NCBI RefSeq assembly: GCF_900091625.1
Contig: NZ_FMIC01000002.1
Coordinates: forward strand, 1,426,001 to 1,490,000
Origin: Micromonospora peucetia
Lineage (GTDB): Bacteria > Actinomycetota > Actinomycetes > Mycobacteriales > Micromonosporaceae
Direction of reading: 5' to 3'
DNA length: 64,000 nt
Shown: positions 7,251 to 15,913 of the stretch, piece by piece
Numbering within the stretch: position 1 is the stretch's first letter
Layout: each line of letters opens with the position of its first letter
Position numbers and translations under genes: made by a program
Notes under the pieces: generated by a model
Database searches by the model: none
The model's input: only the letters and a program-made list of their open reading frames with translations
Told to the model about the DNA's origin: nothing

Positions 7251-8984
7251 CTACTCGTCGTTGCCGGTCGTCGCCTCGGATCCAGTCGGCTCCGTACACG
7301 TCGTGCCGGCGATCTCGCCCTTACTGCCCGACTCGATGGCAGCGTGGCTCCGCCGTTGAAGCTCTTCGCGTTCGACGTCGGGGATAGTCATCGACTCGGC
7401 GAGCACGGCGGCAAGCGTGTCCACCTGACTGTTGTCGATGTCGACCTGGAAGTGCCATCGGATGTTCTCGTCGCGCGTGATGAGGTCGATCGCCGAGCGT
7501 GAGCTTTTGTCCTGGCTGGTCACTGCTCGGACGTACCGCACCCGTTCGATCGGGATTTCCTGATGAATCTCGCCCTGCTCGAGGAATGTGTTCGTCTTCG
7601 CCGTGATGATGCGGCGATCGGTGACGGCGACAAGTATCTTTGTCGTCGCCTTGTCCCTCGCTGCTGCCAGCATTTCCATCGCTCCGTTGAGGATCGAAGA
7701 AATGGGGTCGGAAGCATCGGGCTGATCGGGGAAGCCGAGGACGCGGAGGGTCTCACCGTCCTCGAGGAACCATCGCAGAATGCGGAGGTACGGTTCGAGA
7801 TCCAGCGATTCGGGTGCGCAGACGGCGCCTGGCGCCTCCAGCGGAGGGGCCGGCGGATGGAGAGCATCGGCAAGCGGCTGGATCGCCTCCAGGAGACGGG
7901 CGGAGGTTTGGCGGGCAGCGGTCGAGCCCTTCCGCTTGCCCGACAGCGGCAGTGTGCCGCGTCCGGGGAGCTCAACGATGATGCGTAGTTCCCGGGTCAG
8001 CGAGTCGACGAGGCTGGTCGCCTCGGGGAGAGCGGAATCGAGCGCCGTACGGGTATCGCGCGCGATGACGTCGACGAGCCGTGCCTCGTCGACGTCTTCG
8101 GCTCCAGCGGCTCTAGCCCGCGCGGCGTGCAGCGCCTGATGTCCGGTCCATGCTTTGAGGGAGGACAGCAGGGCGTGTGCGTCGAAGATTATCGCCTCGG
8201 CGTTCGTCTCCAGATATGCACGGCGGCCCTGCGTGTCGTGACGGATCTGCCCGATGTGATTACTGACGTTCAGCCGGTACAGCTCAAGCTGCTTACGCAA
8301 CGACGCTTCATTGCCCGCGATGCTGTTCCACAAGGAGGTGGGTACCGATTCGATCTCTCGCGCCTGGTCGACCGCGCGATCGATGCTAGCGACGAGCGCC
8401 GTCAGTTCGGCCCACTGCTCGTGGCGGATGGTCGTGAGTACCTGGCTGGTCAGCGCGATGTTGGTTCTCGTGAGGCCGGTGACCTCACTGAGCTGCATCT
8501 GAAGGGCGATCATGGCCAGCGCCGGCCCGATCGTGGCCGCAAGCTGCGCCGCACCCACCGCGGCCACTGGGATGAGGCGGGCCTGACCGACTATCTTGCC
8601 GTTGGCGAATATCGCGCCGAGGTTCGCGCCGTCCTTGACCGCGAGCGTTCCGCCTGCCTTCAGCAGGGCCTGTGTCGTGCTGCTGAGCCTGTAGAGCCCC
8701 TGTGCGCTGGCGAATGCTTTTCCGAGGTTGCCGGCCGCAGTCGCCGTGTTGCCGATCGAGGCGAGAAATGTGGAGATCTGCGTGCGGTCGGCGGCCGGCA
8801 CGAGCCCGAAGTCAATCAATTCGAGTTTGAGCACCGCCGGGACCTCGCCGAAGACGACAGCAACTCCTGGGAGCACCTCCGCCAGGACCGTCGATGCCGT
8901 CGTTGAGTCGATGTCCGAGTCGGGTGCCGGTCTGTCCACAACAGGCGAATCGACGGTTTTGCGCTGACCGTTCTCCTCAGGCAC
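7251..8984 (-). CDS. Orphan 577-residue protein with PH-like C-terminal domain
   Basis: I do not recognise the whole protein. From about residue 20 to 380 it is Ala/Leu-rich and probably helical, with a moderately hydrophobic stretch (AVGAAQLAATIGPALAMIAL) that could be a membrane or amphipathic helix, and long predicted coiled segments such as NEASLRKQLELYRLNVSN. The last 130 residues before a disordered acidic tail read like a bacterial PH/bPH domain (KILVAVTDRRIITAKT, then IPIERVRYVRAV). GTG at 8984 was chosen because GGAG lies 4 nt upstream; the open frame extends to 9122 without a better signal. Function is unknown; a membrane-associated structural or defence role is possible but unsupported. 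Confidence 0.7.
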   Translation of the reverse strand: MPEENGQRKTVDSPVVDRPAPDSDIDSTTASTVLAEVLPGVAVVFGEVPAVLKLELIDFGLVPAADRTQISTFLASIGNTATAAGNLGKAFASAQGLYRLSSTTQALLKAGGTLAVKDGANLGAIFANGKIVGQARLIPVAAVGAAQLAATIGPALAMIALQMQLSEVTGLTRTNIALTSQVLTTIRHEQWAELTALVASIDRAVDQAREIESVPTSLWNSIAGNEASLRKQLELYRLNVSNHIGQIRHDTQGRRAYLETNAEAIIFDAHALLSSLKAWTGHQALHAARARAAGAEDVDEARLVDVIARDTRTALDSALPEATSLVDSLTRELRIIVELPGRGTLPLSGKRKGSTAARQTSARLLEAIQPLADALHPPAPPLEAPGAVCAPESLDLEPYLRILRWFLEDGETLRVLGFPDQPDASDPISSILNGAMEMLAAARDKATTKILVAVTDRRIITAKTNTFLEQGEIHQEIPIERVRYVRAVTSQDKSSRSAIDLITRDENIRWHFQVDIDNSQVDTLAAVLAESMTIPDVEREELQRRSHAAIESGSKGEIAGTTCTEPTGSEATTGNDE

Positions 8985-9491
8985 GGCGCTCCATCGAGTC
9001 TGAAGGGTCTTGCATGCGATCTCCTCCCCGCGGGCGCGCAACGGCCAGACGTCGTTGGCGCTCGATGCCGGAGAGTGTACGGCTCGACGCCCTAAGTTCA
9101 GACGCCGCCGAGAGTAGAGCACGTTTCACTCGCGAACAATCGTGCCGCGCACCCTCCCTGGCCTCACCCCCCGTACTACATGAGGTGTGCGCTTCTGCCG
9201 CAGACCGCATGCCCGCAGCCGCTGCCGCCCGACCTCAGAATTCAGTTGGCCGCTTGAAGGCTTTAGATCTAGGGCGGCAGGGGAGATCGCCAGAGATGCT
9301 GCGAGAACGAGTCGACCGCACATCGTCCGGCCACGCAACGACCAGACGGCCCTGAATCGTCTACGACATCAGCTCGACAGGTCCGGTACGGAGATCCTCT
9401 GCCGGCCGGCACCGTGGCGGATCCTGACGCTCACGTCTTTTCAAGATCATTATGTTTCGTCTGCTTGCCCGCGGTGCTATACGGTCAGCAG
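8985..9491. other. 507-bp divergent intergenic region, nothing recognised
   Basis: Separates two divergent genes and must hold both promoters. I see no convincing paired -35/-10 elements, repeats or small gene. Confidence 0.5.
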
Positions 9492-9710
9492 GTGAAAATC
9501 GAGCGTCACTGGTGGAATGGGGACCGGAGTTCGCGGGGGCGTCGCGACGTCTACATCCGCACCGACGGCCAGCGGTGGGAAGTAGAGGCGCAGACCGGCG
9601 GCGTCGCGGGCCGGTCGAAGCTACACGTCTGTCCGAGCCAGACGTCGGCGCAGATCCTCGCCGATGCATGGCTGGGTGTTCGTCCGGGCTGGCGGGAACT
9701 GGTGCCCTGA
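9492..9710 (+). CDS. Small conserved-looking protein (72 aa)
   Basis: Starting at GTG 9492 the product is basic and compact (KIERHWWNGDRSSRGRRDVY, then TDGQRWEVEAQTGG and a Trp/Arg-rich end). Codon third positions are GC-rich as in its neighbours. It has no signal peptide or membrane helix. I think small proteins of this type recur in Micromonosporaceae, but I cannot assign a function. It converges on the DUF4193 gene with 9 bp between the stops. Confidence 0.55.
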   Translation: MKIERHWWNGDRSSRGRRDVYIRTDGQRWEVEAQTGGVAGRSKLHVCPSQTSAQILADAWLGVRPGWRELVP

Positions 9711-9719
9711 CGGCGAACG

Positions 9720-10022
9720 TCAGGAGCACTCCCGGCAGACCTCCCGACCATCGGGCTGCGCGGCGAGCTGACTGCGGTGGTGCACCAGGAAGCAACGCGG
9801 ACATCGAAACTCGTCCGGCTGCATCGGCACGACCGCCACGGTGAGTTCCTCGCCGGACAGGTCCGCGCCAGGCAACTCGAACTTCTCGGCAGCCTCGGCC
9901 TCGTCGAGGTCGACTCTCGGTGACTGCGCCGCCGCGCCGCGCGCCTTGAGTTCCTCCAAGCCGTCGTCTTCAACCTCAACCGCCGGCCGGCGCGGTGCGT
10001 CGTAATCGATGGGCTTGCTCAT
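9720..10022 (-). CDS. DUF4193 zinc-ribbon-like protein
   Basis: This 100-residue protein has the actinobacterial DUF4193 layout: an acidic N-terminal half (DDGLEELKARG), the hallmark EKFELPGADLSGEEL, and a C-terminal ribbon with two Cys pairs (CPRC ... CREC) around FLVHHRSQLA. The family is conserved in actinobacteria and probably binds zinc; its role is unknown. ATG 10022 is preceded by GGAGG at 10-nt spacing. It is followed upstream, 348 bp away on the same strand, by a small basic protein gene. Confidence 0.85.
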   Translation of the reverse strand: MSKPIDYDAPRRPAVEVEDDGLEELKARGAAAQSPRVDLDEAEAAEKFELPGADLSGEELTVAVVPMQPDEFRCPRCFLVHHRSQLAAQPDGREVCRECS

Positions 10023-10370
10023 CGTGATGGCCCCTCCGGTTTGGTCCACGGTTGCCACGACGGTAGACCGCGCGGGTCATGTCGTGGCGCTCAAGAGAGC
10101 CGTGGAAGGGTAGCGCTCCCCCCTGAAGGCGAGGGGCACCATAGGCAGTGATTGCCCCTCCCAACGGCGAATGGCTCCGCACTCCCCCGGCCATGACCGG
10201 CCCTGAAGAGCGCTGGGAGGGACAGCAGGTCACGTACGACCATGCGAGCAGCGCAGCGGGGCCGACGCCATTCAGCGCCGTTCAACGCGCCCTGCTGCTC
10301 CCGCTCTGCCCCCTGTCACCATCGCCGCGGACACCGGAAGCCGTGTACCGACGAAAGCTCCAGCAACGGA
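10023..10370. other. 348-bp gap without a gene
   Basis: Lies between two small leftward genes. Nothing beyond short open frames without ribosome sites is visible; it should contain the promoter of the DUF4193 gene. Confidence 0.5.
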
Positions 10371-10598
10371 TCAGCCGCTTCGGCGGTTACCCCACTGGCG
10401 AGGGCTCTGGACCGAGCTCCGGCCGCCGGGGTGCTGACCCTTTCCATACGGTTGAGGCGAGGCCACCTTGCCCTTCGCGCGTCGGGCAGCCCGATTTGCG
10501 TAAACGGCAGCCTCGTCGGTCTCGGTCTCGGTCTCGGCCGTGGTTGGCCTGTCGGCGTCCTCGGCGTGGACGTCTTGAGCCGGCTCAGGCTCCAGCAT
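10371..10598 (-). CDS. Small protein with NRAARRAKGK motif (75 aa)
   Basis: ATG 10598 is preceded by GGGAG at a 6-nt spacing, the best ribosome site in this stretch. The product has an acidic Thr/Glu-rich first half (repeated ETET) and then ANRAARRAKGK and a Gly/Ser/Arg-rich tail, like the short RNA- or ribosome-associated-looking actinobacterial proteins with an NRAxRRAxxK core. Function is unknown. Longer in-frame extensions upstream lack a ribosome site and protein-like composition. Confidence 0.5.
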   Translation of the reverse strand: MLEPEPAQDVHAEDADRPTTAETETETDEAAVYANRAARRAKGKVASPQPYGKGQHPGGRSSVQSPRQWGNRRSG

Positions 10599-11623
10599 CG
10601 GTATCTCCCTGGATTCGTGGGTGCCCTGCGGACCGTCGCCAGCCGGCGGACGCGGACGGCTCGACGCCGGTGGGGGCACCTTGACGGTATCGCAAGGCCG
10701 GGCCCGTCCGATCGACGGTCCGTGGCCCAGCGCGGGTGGCGACGCCGTCCGGGACGTGACGGTGCCGTTGCCGTACCGCACGTCCGCATCCCGGTCGAGC
10801 AGGGCCGCCAGCATCAGCGACGCTGGTCCACCGCGGACGTCGACGGCCCAGCGGGCTGGCTTGCGGCGCGACGGATGGCGACGACGGGTATGGTGCGGTG
10901 TGTGCCGCCGGGCGGTCGCCGGCGATCCAGGTACCGCCACCGGATGCCAGCGCGAACGCGGGCCTGTCACGAAGACGGCGTGGCAAGAATTGCCCACGAC
11001 CCAAGGCACTCCTCTCCCGAAGATTCGGACTGCTGCATGATTCTGAACGGCAATGATCGTCCGGCGTTGTTTCTCGCCACCCCGGCCGCCGACGGGCTCG
11101 ACGACCCGGGCGTGACCTTCGACGGCAGCGAGGAGGCGATGCGGCGACTACGCCATCCGTTCGCGGTGAACCCGGCCCGTCCATCGCTGCGGCCGACGGC
11201 AACCGCGAGCGACAACCCGGAGCAGCGCGTCTGATCCCGCAGGTCGAAGGCCACCTGCTCCAGTCGTCGATCATGCGTTGTGTGGTGGCCGCCGGGCACC
11301 CAGCCCACCGTCGACTGGCAGGCCGAGACCGAGGAGCGACCGACCGGCCGATCAGCCCGGCGATCCGGCCGCGCCGCCACCGGCGGCCACCTGCGGGGAC
11401 CGGCCGGTTCGCGACCGGGGGTTGGCCACGGTGACCAGCGCTGGCGCCGGTCACCCCGGGTTGACCCCGGCTGGAGAGCACACTCCTCCTCGATCGTGCG
11501 AAATCATGAAGGCCCCGCCGTCGGGGCAAGCCGCGGCGGGGCCCAGCCGGCCCGCCGGCATTGTTGCCACGGCGGCCACGGCGTCCCGGCGGGCGCACCC
11601 GCCGGGTGTTCGTCGGGGACGGT
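10599..11623. other. 1-kb stretch without a confident gene
   Basis: Long frames on both strands overlap one another and are explained by GC bias. The only piece with natural codon use is a 65-codon frame at 11037-11234 (+) ending in VTFDGSEEAMRRLRHPF, but it has no ribosome site and could be a decayed gene end. The second repeat copy is inside this gap. This is the likely left border of the NRPS-PKS cluster. Confidence 0.45.
11404..11483 (+). repeat. Imperfect dispersed repeat, copy 2
   Basis: An 80-bp segment beginning CCGGTTCGCGACCGG and ending GGCTGGAGAGCACAC, matching 6774-6851 in the same orientation. It lies about 140 bp from the 3' end of the radical-SAM gene. Confidence 0.65.
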
Positions 11624-13222
11624 TCAGCTGCTGGCACCGACCGGGGCGGGCTTGATCAGGAACGGGTTGGGGTCGGCGTCGTAAACCAGCTTGAGGTCCT
11701 GGTACAGGACGTCCACCTCGGCGTCCACAGCAGCAAAGACCGGTGCCGTCCGCGCCTCCTCCTCGGCCTCCATTTCCAGCAGAGCGGCCGAAGACGGCTC
11801 ACGCCGGGCCAGGTCCAGCGCCTTGCGCATGAAGTCCAGATCCAGTTCACGCAGCCGCTGCAGGGCGGGCTCGAAGGACCGCATCTGCTCACGGTTGATC
11901 GCCTTGGGGGCGGCCAACGGATCGATCGCCTTGTCGTACGAGGGCTGGTGCGCCACGTGCCAGCGCTTCATCGCGTCGTACACCGCGCGAGCCGCTTCGT
12001 CCCGCACCGAGTAGACGTAGTTCTGACCCACCAGCGGCAGGGGTTCGTTGTCCGTACGCCGGTTCAGGATCTTCGTCCAGGGAGTGCCCTCCGCAGCGTA
12101 GAGCTCTGTGAAGGCGCCCTTGGTCACCAGCCACGGGTACTGGCGGTACGCCTCGTAGTTCTCCTCGAGTTCATCCAGCACCGTCTCGGAGTCGAACAGG
12201 ATCATGCCGCCCTGGACCACGTAGTCGAGCTTGCGGAGCAGCCGGAGCGCCTCGTGGTTCTGCTCGACGGTGGCTGGCTTGCTCCACCGGTCGAGCACCC
12301 TCTGCGAGAAGTTCTCGACACCCACGAAATACGACTGGAAGCCGGCCCGCTTCAACTCGCTGAGAATGTGCTCGTCCACCCGGTCCGCGCGCAGGTAGGT
12401 CCACATGGTGAGGTCCAGGCCGTTGGCCTCGATGGCGTCAGCGAAGCGGGTGCACCACTCCCCGTCACGCGGCGGCTCGATGAAGGAGTCGTCAACCACC
12501 TTGATGTGCCGAGCGCCGAGCGCCTGCAGTTCGACGAGTTCCGCGACGATCGACTCGATGCTGCGACTGCGCCAGCGCGGCGCGGACGCCTTGGTCTGGA
12601 AGGCATTGATGGAGCAGAACAGGCAGTGGGCGTTGCAGCCGCGCGCGGTCGAGATGTGCGCCGCACTCCCCCGCTGCAGGGCCGTGGTGGTGTAGTCCCT
12701 GCACGGGAAGGGGTACGAGTCGAGATCGGCGGACCAGATCGCCGGCCGGTCGTGCTTTACCCTGCCGTCCACGTGGTAAGCGGCGCCCGGGACGGAATCG
12801 ACGTCCTTGCCCTGCAACCGGTCGGTCAGGGCGAGCACGGTCAGCTCCGCCTCACCGCGCACCACGTAGTCGAACCCGGATTCGAGAAAGTACTGCGTCT
12901 GGAAGGTGGGCCCGAACCCACCCACCACCGCCGGCACCGACGTCAACTTCTGCTTCACCAGATTGGTGGTCTCGATGGCCTGCGTGCTGTTGAAGCCATA
13001 GCAGGCAAAGCCGTACCAGAGCAGGTCGTCGACCTCGGTGATCCGGTCCGCCAGCTGGCGAGGGCTCAGCCCTTCCAGCCAGGCGTCGATCACAACGACG
13101 TTGATGCCCCGGTCCCGCAGCATCCGGGCGAGGTAACCGAGACCGAGGTTCTCCTCGGCTGTGCGGTGGGACGTCGTACCTGGCGTGGCCAGGACCACGC
13201 TGTTCTTCACGGAAGTCGACAC
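11624..13222 (-). CDS. Radical-SAM enzyme with cobalamin-type N-terminal domain
   Basis: This 532-residue protein is a class-B-type radical-SAM enzyme. The [4Fe-4S] ligands are Cys196-x3-Cys200-x2-Cys203 in RGCNAHCLFC. The first ~150 residues have the Rossmann-like fold seen in B12-binding radical-SAM proteins (LGLGYLARMLRDRGINVVV; VVGGFGPTF), but the usual DxHxxG cobalamin His motif reads Asp46-Ala-Trp-Leu-Glu-Gly, so the lower axial His is replaced by Trp. Members methylate unactivated carbons or rearrange carbon skeletons. It is first in a leftward set with two dehydrogenases and a regulator upstream. GTG 13222 follows GGAGA. I infer a role in making an unusual building block. Confidence 0.85.
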   Translation of the reverse strand: MSTSVKNSVVLATPGTTSHRTAEENLGLGYLARMLRDRGINVVVIDAWLEGLSPRQLADRITEVDDLLWYGFACYGFNSTQAIETTNLVKQKLTSVPAVVGGFGPTFQTQYFLESGFDYVVRGEAELTVLALTDRLQGKDVDSVPGAAYHVDGRVKHDRPAIWSADLDSYPFPCRDYTTTALQRGSAAHISTARGCNAHCLFCSINAFQTKASAPRWRSRSIESIVAELVELQALGARHIKVVDDSFIEPPRDGEWCTRFADAIEANGLDLTMWTYLRADRVDEHILSELKRAGFQSYFVGVENFSQRVLDRWSKPATVEQNHEALRLLRKLDYVVQGGMILFDSETVLDELEENYEAYRQYPWLVTKGAFTELYAAEGTPWTKILNRRTDNEPLPLVGQNYVYSVRDEAARAVYDAMKRWHVAHQPSYDKAIDPLAAPKAINREQMRSFEPALQRLRELDLDFMRKALDLARREPSSAALLEMEAEEEARTAPVFAAVDAEVDVLYQDLKLVYDADPNPFLIKPAPVGASS

Positions 13223-13368
13223 TGGCTCTCCAACGGAGCTTGAAGGGGGATGGGGTCGGGGGCCGGCGAGCAGCAGCTAGGCCGAAGGCCGGGAACGCAG
13301 ATCGGAGGCAGCGAGGAATGCGCCGCGCAGCACCGAGGTCCGCATGTTGGCGGACGGGGTCGGACCGG

Positions 13369-14799
13369 TCACGGGAGCGGGCTGATGAGCTCGTCGAGCA
13401 GCAGGGTCTTTGCCGGCGGAACAATGCCGGGACCGCTCTGGTACTCCTCGGCGATCAGCTCGTAGAAGGCAGAGAACAGCCGCATGGCGAGCCGTTGCTC
13501 CTGCAGGGTCGCGAAGTGGGAGAGGTGAAGCGCGTCCACCTCGTATCCGCCGGAGGCCAGGATGAAGGACTGCGTCAGCTGCCGCGGGGTGATGGTCTGC
13601 TCTTCGTAGGCGTTGGAGTACTCCGTCTTCCGATATTCCTCGCCCAGCGATGGATGCTGACGGCGGATGGTCGTGATGGAGTCGCCGTAGAAGACCCGGT
13701 CGTTCTTGATGAGCTGCCAGTTCTGCATCATCCCCTGGTGGATGTCCAGATAGACCTGGGACATCCGGCCACCCGACTTCTCGTTGGCGGGGTTCAGCAC
13801 CTCCTTCTCGTAGCCGTTCTCCCGCGGCGCGTACGTCGAGTGGTTCGAGGTGTAGGTGATCACCCCGATCGGGACGTTTTGAGCGTCCAACACCTGGACG
13901 ACAAACGAGAAGTCGAGCTCGCACGCCAGGGTCCGCGCCGGCAGCTCGACGTCCTCCAGCGCGAGGTCCCGCTCGCCGGTCAACTCCATGAGCTGCTGGT
14001 ACCGTCTGCCGGCGAGGTAGTCCCGCACCCGGTTGACGTAGCTCAACGAGACGCGCAACTTGGCCGCCCGGCCGCGGGCCATCTGCAGATACCAGCCCAG
14101 CGTGTCCACATAGTGGTAGCTGGAGTGGGCCAGACCGCCCACGCCCTCGAGGTATCCGTGCGCCCCACCCTTGAGGAACTCGATGGGAAACCGGTGCAGG
14201 CCGCCGTTGACGATCGCGTTCAGGAAGGTGATGCCTTCACCGGTACGCCGGTGGACCTCGTCCAGATGGGTGGCGATGCTCAGGAAGGGGGTGAGAGCTC
14301 GGCGGCGCAGCGGCGTGCCGAAGAGGTAGTCCGCGCGCTCACGCACGGCCGCCCGCTCCAGGGCCAGATGCTCGTCGAAGGTCGTCCAGATCGCAGCGGC
14401 CTGCTCACGGTCCCAGGAGGCGTCCGGCATCAGCACCGGCGGCTTGTCACACAGCACGTTGATCCCCCGCTGGAGACCCCAGCGGGAGTAGGTCTCGTGG
14501 TGGGCAGGGCCGCTGGCCACGAGCACGGCGTCGCATCCGTTCTCGGCGACATGGCGATCGAGGGCGCCGACGACTTCGGCGTCCGAACGACCGACCGTGT
14601 CAATCCACTCCGGCCGGTCGGCGGCGACGAGTTCCCGGCCGGCCGGGCGCAGCGCCGTCGGCACCGGCTCCACGGGATCGACGATTCCCGTCACCCGCAC
14701 GGGAACACCGTTCCGCTTCATTTCGAGAACTGCCGGATGATGGTTAAGTTCTGCCCACCAGCCACAACCTCCGGCAATCAATAGCCTGATCTCGCGCAT
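13369..14799 (-). CDS. Gfo/Idh/MocA-family oxidoreductase
   Basis: This 476-residue protein has an N-terminal nucleotide-binding fold (LLIAGGCGWWAEL replaces the tight GxGxxG) and the family-defining NVLCDKPP, equivalent to the EKP motif containing the catalytic Lys. The C-terminal domain is larger than usual (family 330-400 residues), with a His-rich active-site region (THLDEVHRRTGEG, HRFPIEFLKGG, SSYHYVDTLGWY). Members oxidise or reduce hydroxyl and keto groups of sugars, inositols and related compounds with NAD(P). It lies between the radical-SAM gene (146 bp) and the Ldh2-type gene (102 bp), all leftward. A GAGG site precedes ATG 14799. Confidence 0.8.
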   Translation of the reverse strand: MREIRLLIAGGCGWWAELNHHPAVLEMKRNGVPVRVTGIVDPVEPVPTALRPAGRELVAADRPEWIDTVGRSDAEVVGALDRHVAENGCDAVLVASGPAHHETYSRWGLQRGINVLCDKPPVLMPDASWDREQAAAIWTTFDEHLALERAAVRERADYLFGTPLRRRALTPFLSIATHLDEVHRRTGEGITFLNAIVNGGLHRFPIEFLKGGAHGYLEGVGGLAHSSYHYVDTLGWYLQMARGRAAKLRVSLSYVNRVRDYLAGRRYQQLMELTGERDLALEDVELPARTLACELDFSFVVQVLDAQNVPIGVITYTSNHSTYAPRENGYEKEVLNPANEKSGGRMSQVYLDIHQGMMQNWQLIKNDRVFYGDSITTIRRQHPSLGEEYRKTEYSNAYEEQTITPRQLTQSFILASGGYEVDALHLSHFATLQEQRLAMRLFSAFYELIAEEYQSGPGIVPPAKTLLLDELISPLP

Positions 14800-14832
14800 G
14801 ACGCCTCATTCCGGAAAACCTACTAACGTACC

Positions 14833-14849
14833 GTTCAGACTATGTGAAC
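14833..14849. promoter_or_regulatory. 17-bp palindrome upstream of the Gfo/Idh gene
   Basis: GTTCA and TGAAC half-sites flank 7 nt (GACTATG), 34 bp before the start codon of the Gfo/Idh-type gene. Symmetry and position fit a small operator. No regulator is assigned. Confidence 0.35.
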
Positions 14850-14901
14850 AACGACGCCCAAAACAGCGTGCAGAGGCGGCAAAACTGCTCACCCGGCCGG
14901 T

Positions 14902-15879
14902 TCAGACGTCGTCACCGCGGCAGGCCCGCAGAAACTCCCGGTACCGGTCCTCACCAAGCTCGACCAACCCCGTTCTGGCCGTTTCAGCAAAGCGGGCACC
15001 ACTTTCCTCACCCGGCAGTCGTACGGGGACGGCCGGGTTCTTCGGGCGACTGTGCCGCAACTCCGCCAGAAATCGGGAATTATCTCGCTTGAAGTCCTCG
15101 ATGCTGCCGAATCGCGCCGGATCGACGGCGACGAAGAAGTAGCCGAGGTCGGCCGGCGACCGGATGGCCGATCCCATCGGCGTACCCAGCAGAGAGCCGG
15201 TCAGCAACTGGAGCACGAGGCCGACCAGAAAGCCGCGGTGTTCGCCGAACCCGTCCACGGCGCGTACCTCGGCCGGAGTCGTCGTGTAGTCGCCCGCCCC
15301 GTTCAGGAAGGTCTCCTCCGGCAACGGGTCGTCGAGCAGCAGGCGGCTCATCGGTGCCTTGGCAGTCGCCATGTCGATCACCAACGGGGTGGTCGAGGTG
15401 GGAAACCCCGCGGCCAACGGGTTGGTGCCCAACACGGCTTGGGTGCCACCGAACGGCGCGACCGCCGGCTCACAGGAGTTCGTGACGATCCCGACCAGGT
15501 CGGCCTCCGCGATTCGGCGGGCCCACGGATCCAGCATCCCGTACCGCTGAATGTTCGTGAGGCCGACGAGCGCGATCCCGTGCCGCCGAGCGCGCTCGAT
15601 CACCAGCCGCACCGCCAGGTCCGCCCCGACCGGCCCGAGTTCACCCTGCCCGTCCAGCAGAACGCACGCCCCGGTGTCGCGCACGACGACCGGTTCACCA
15701 TCGCGTTGCCGGTACTGCGCCAGCTCCTTGCAGAACTTGCTGAGACCGTGGGTCTGCTTACCAAGCCGCTCGGCGTCGACATAGTGCTCCGCGGTAATCC
15801 GCGCCGCCGCCGGCGGACAACCCGCCGCCTCCAGCGCTCGACATGCGGTCTGGATCAGATCATCGACGGAGACCTTCAT
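14902..15879 (-). CDS. Ldh2-family (malate/lactate/imine-reductase type) dehydrogenase
   Basis: This 325-residue protein is an Ldh_2 family NAD(P)-dependent dehydrogenase. Diagnostic blocks are EHYVDAERLGKQTHGLSKF near residue 30 (catalytic His), GIALVGLTNIQRYG, GTQAVLGTNPLAAGFPT and VIDMATAKAPMSRL. The family includes malate, ureidoglycolate and 2,3-diketogulonate dehydrogenases and the delta-1-piperideine-2-carboxylate/pyrroline-2-carboxylate reductases that make cyclic imino acids. A cyclic imino acid precursor role is attractive in an NRPS cluster but is inference. GGAGGG precedes ATG 15879. The regulator gene ends 34 bp upstream, so the two are probably one transcript. Confidence 0.85.
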   Translation of the reverse strand: MKVSVDDLIQTACRALEAAGCPPAAARITAEHYVDAERLGKQTHGLSKFCKELAQYRQRDGEPVVVRDTGACVLLDGQGELGPVGADLAVRLVIERARRHGIALVGLTNIQRYGMLDPWARRIAEADLVGIVTNSCEPAVAPFGGTQAVLGTNPLAAGFPTSTTPLVIDMATAKAPMSRLLLDDPLPEETFLNGAGDYTTTPAEVRAVDGFGEHRGFLVGLVLQLLTGSLLGTPMGSAIRSPADLGYFFVAVDPARFGSIEDFKRDNSRFLAELRHSRPKNPAVPVRLPGEESGARFAETARTGLVELGEDRYREFLRACRGDDV

Positions 15880-15913
15880 ACGCCCTCCTACCCGCGCTGT
15901 CCGGACGCGGCGG

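Noticed and set aside
10242..11234. 330-codon rightward frame across the gap
   Set aside because: Most of it is Arg/Pro-rich and overlaps a better-supported minus-strand small gene; only the last 65 codons look gene-like and lack a ribosome site.
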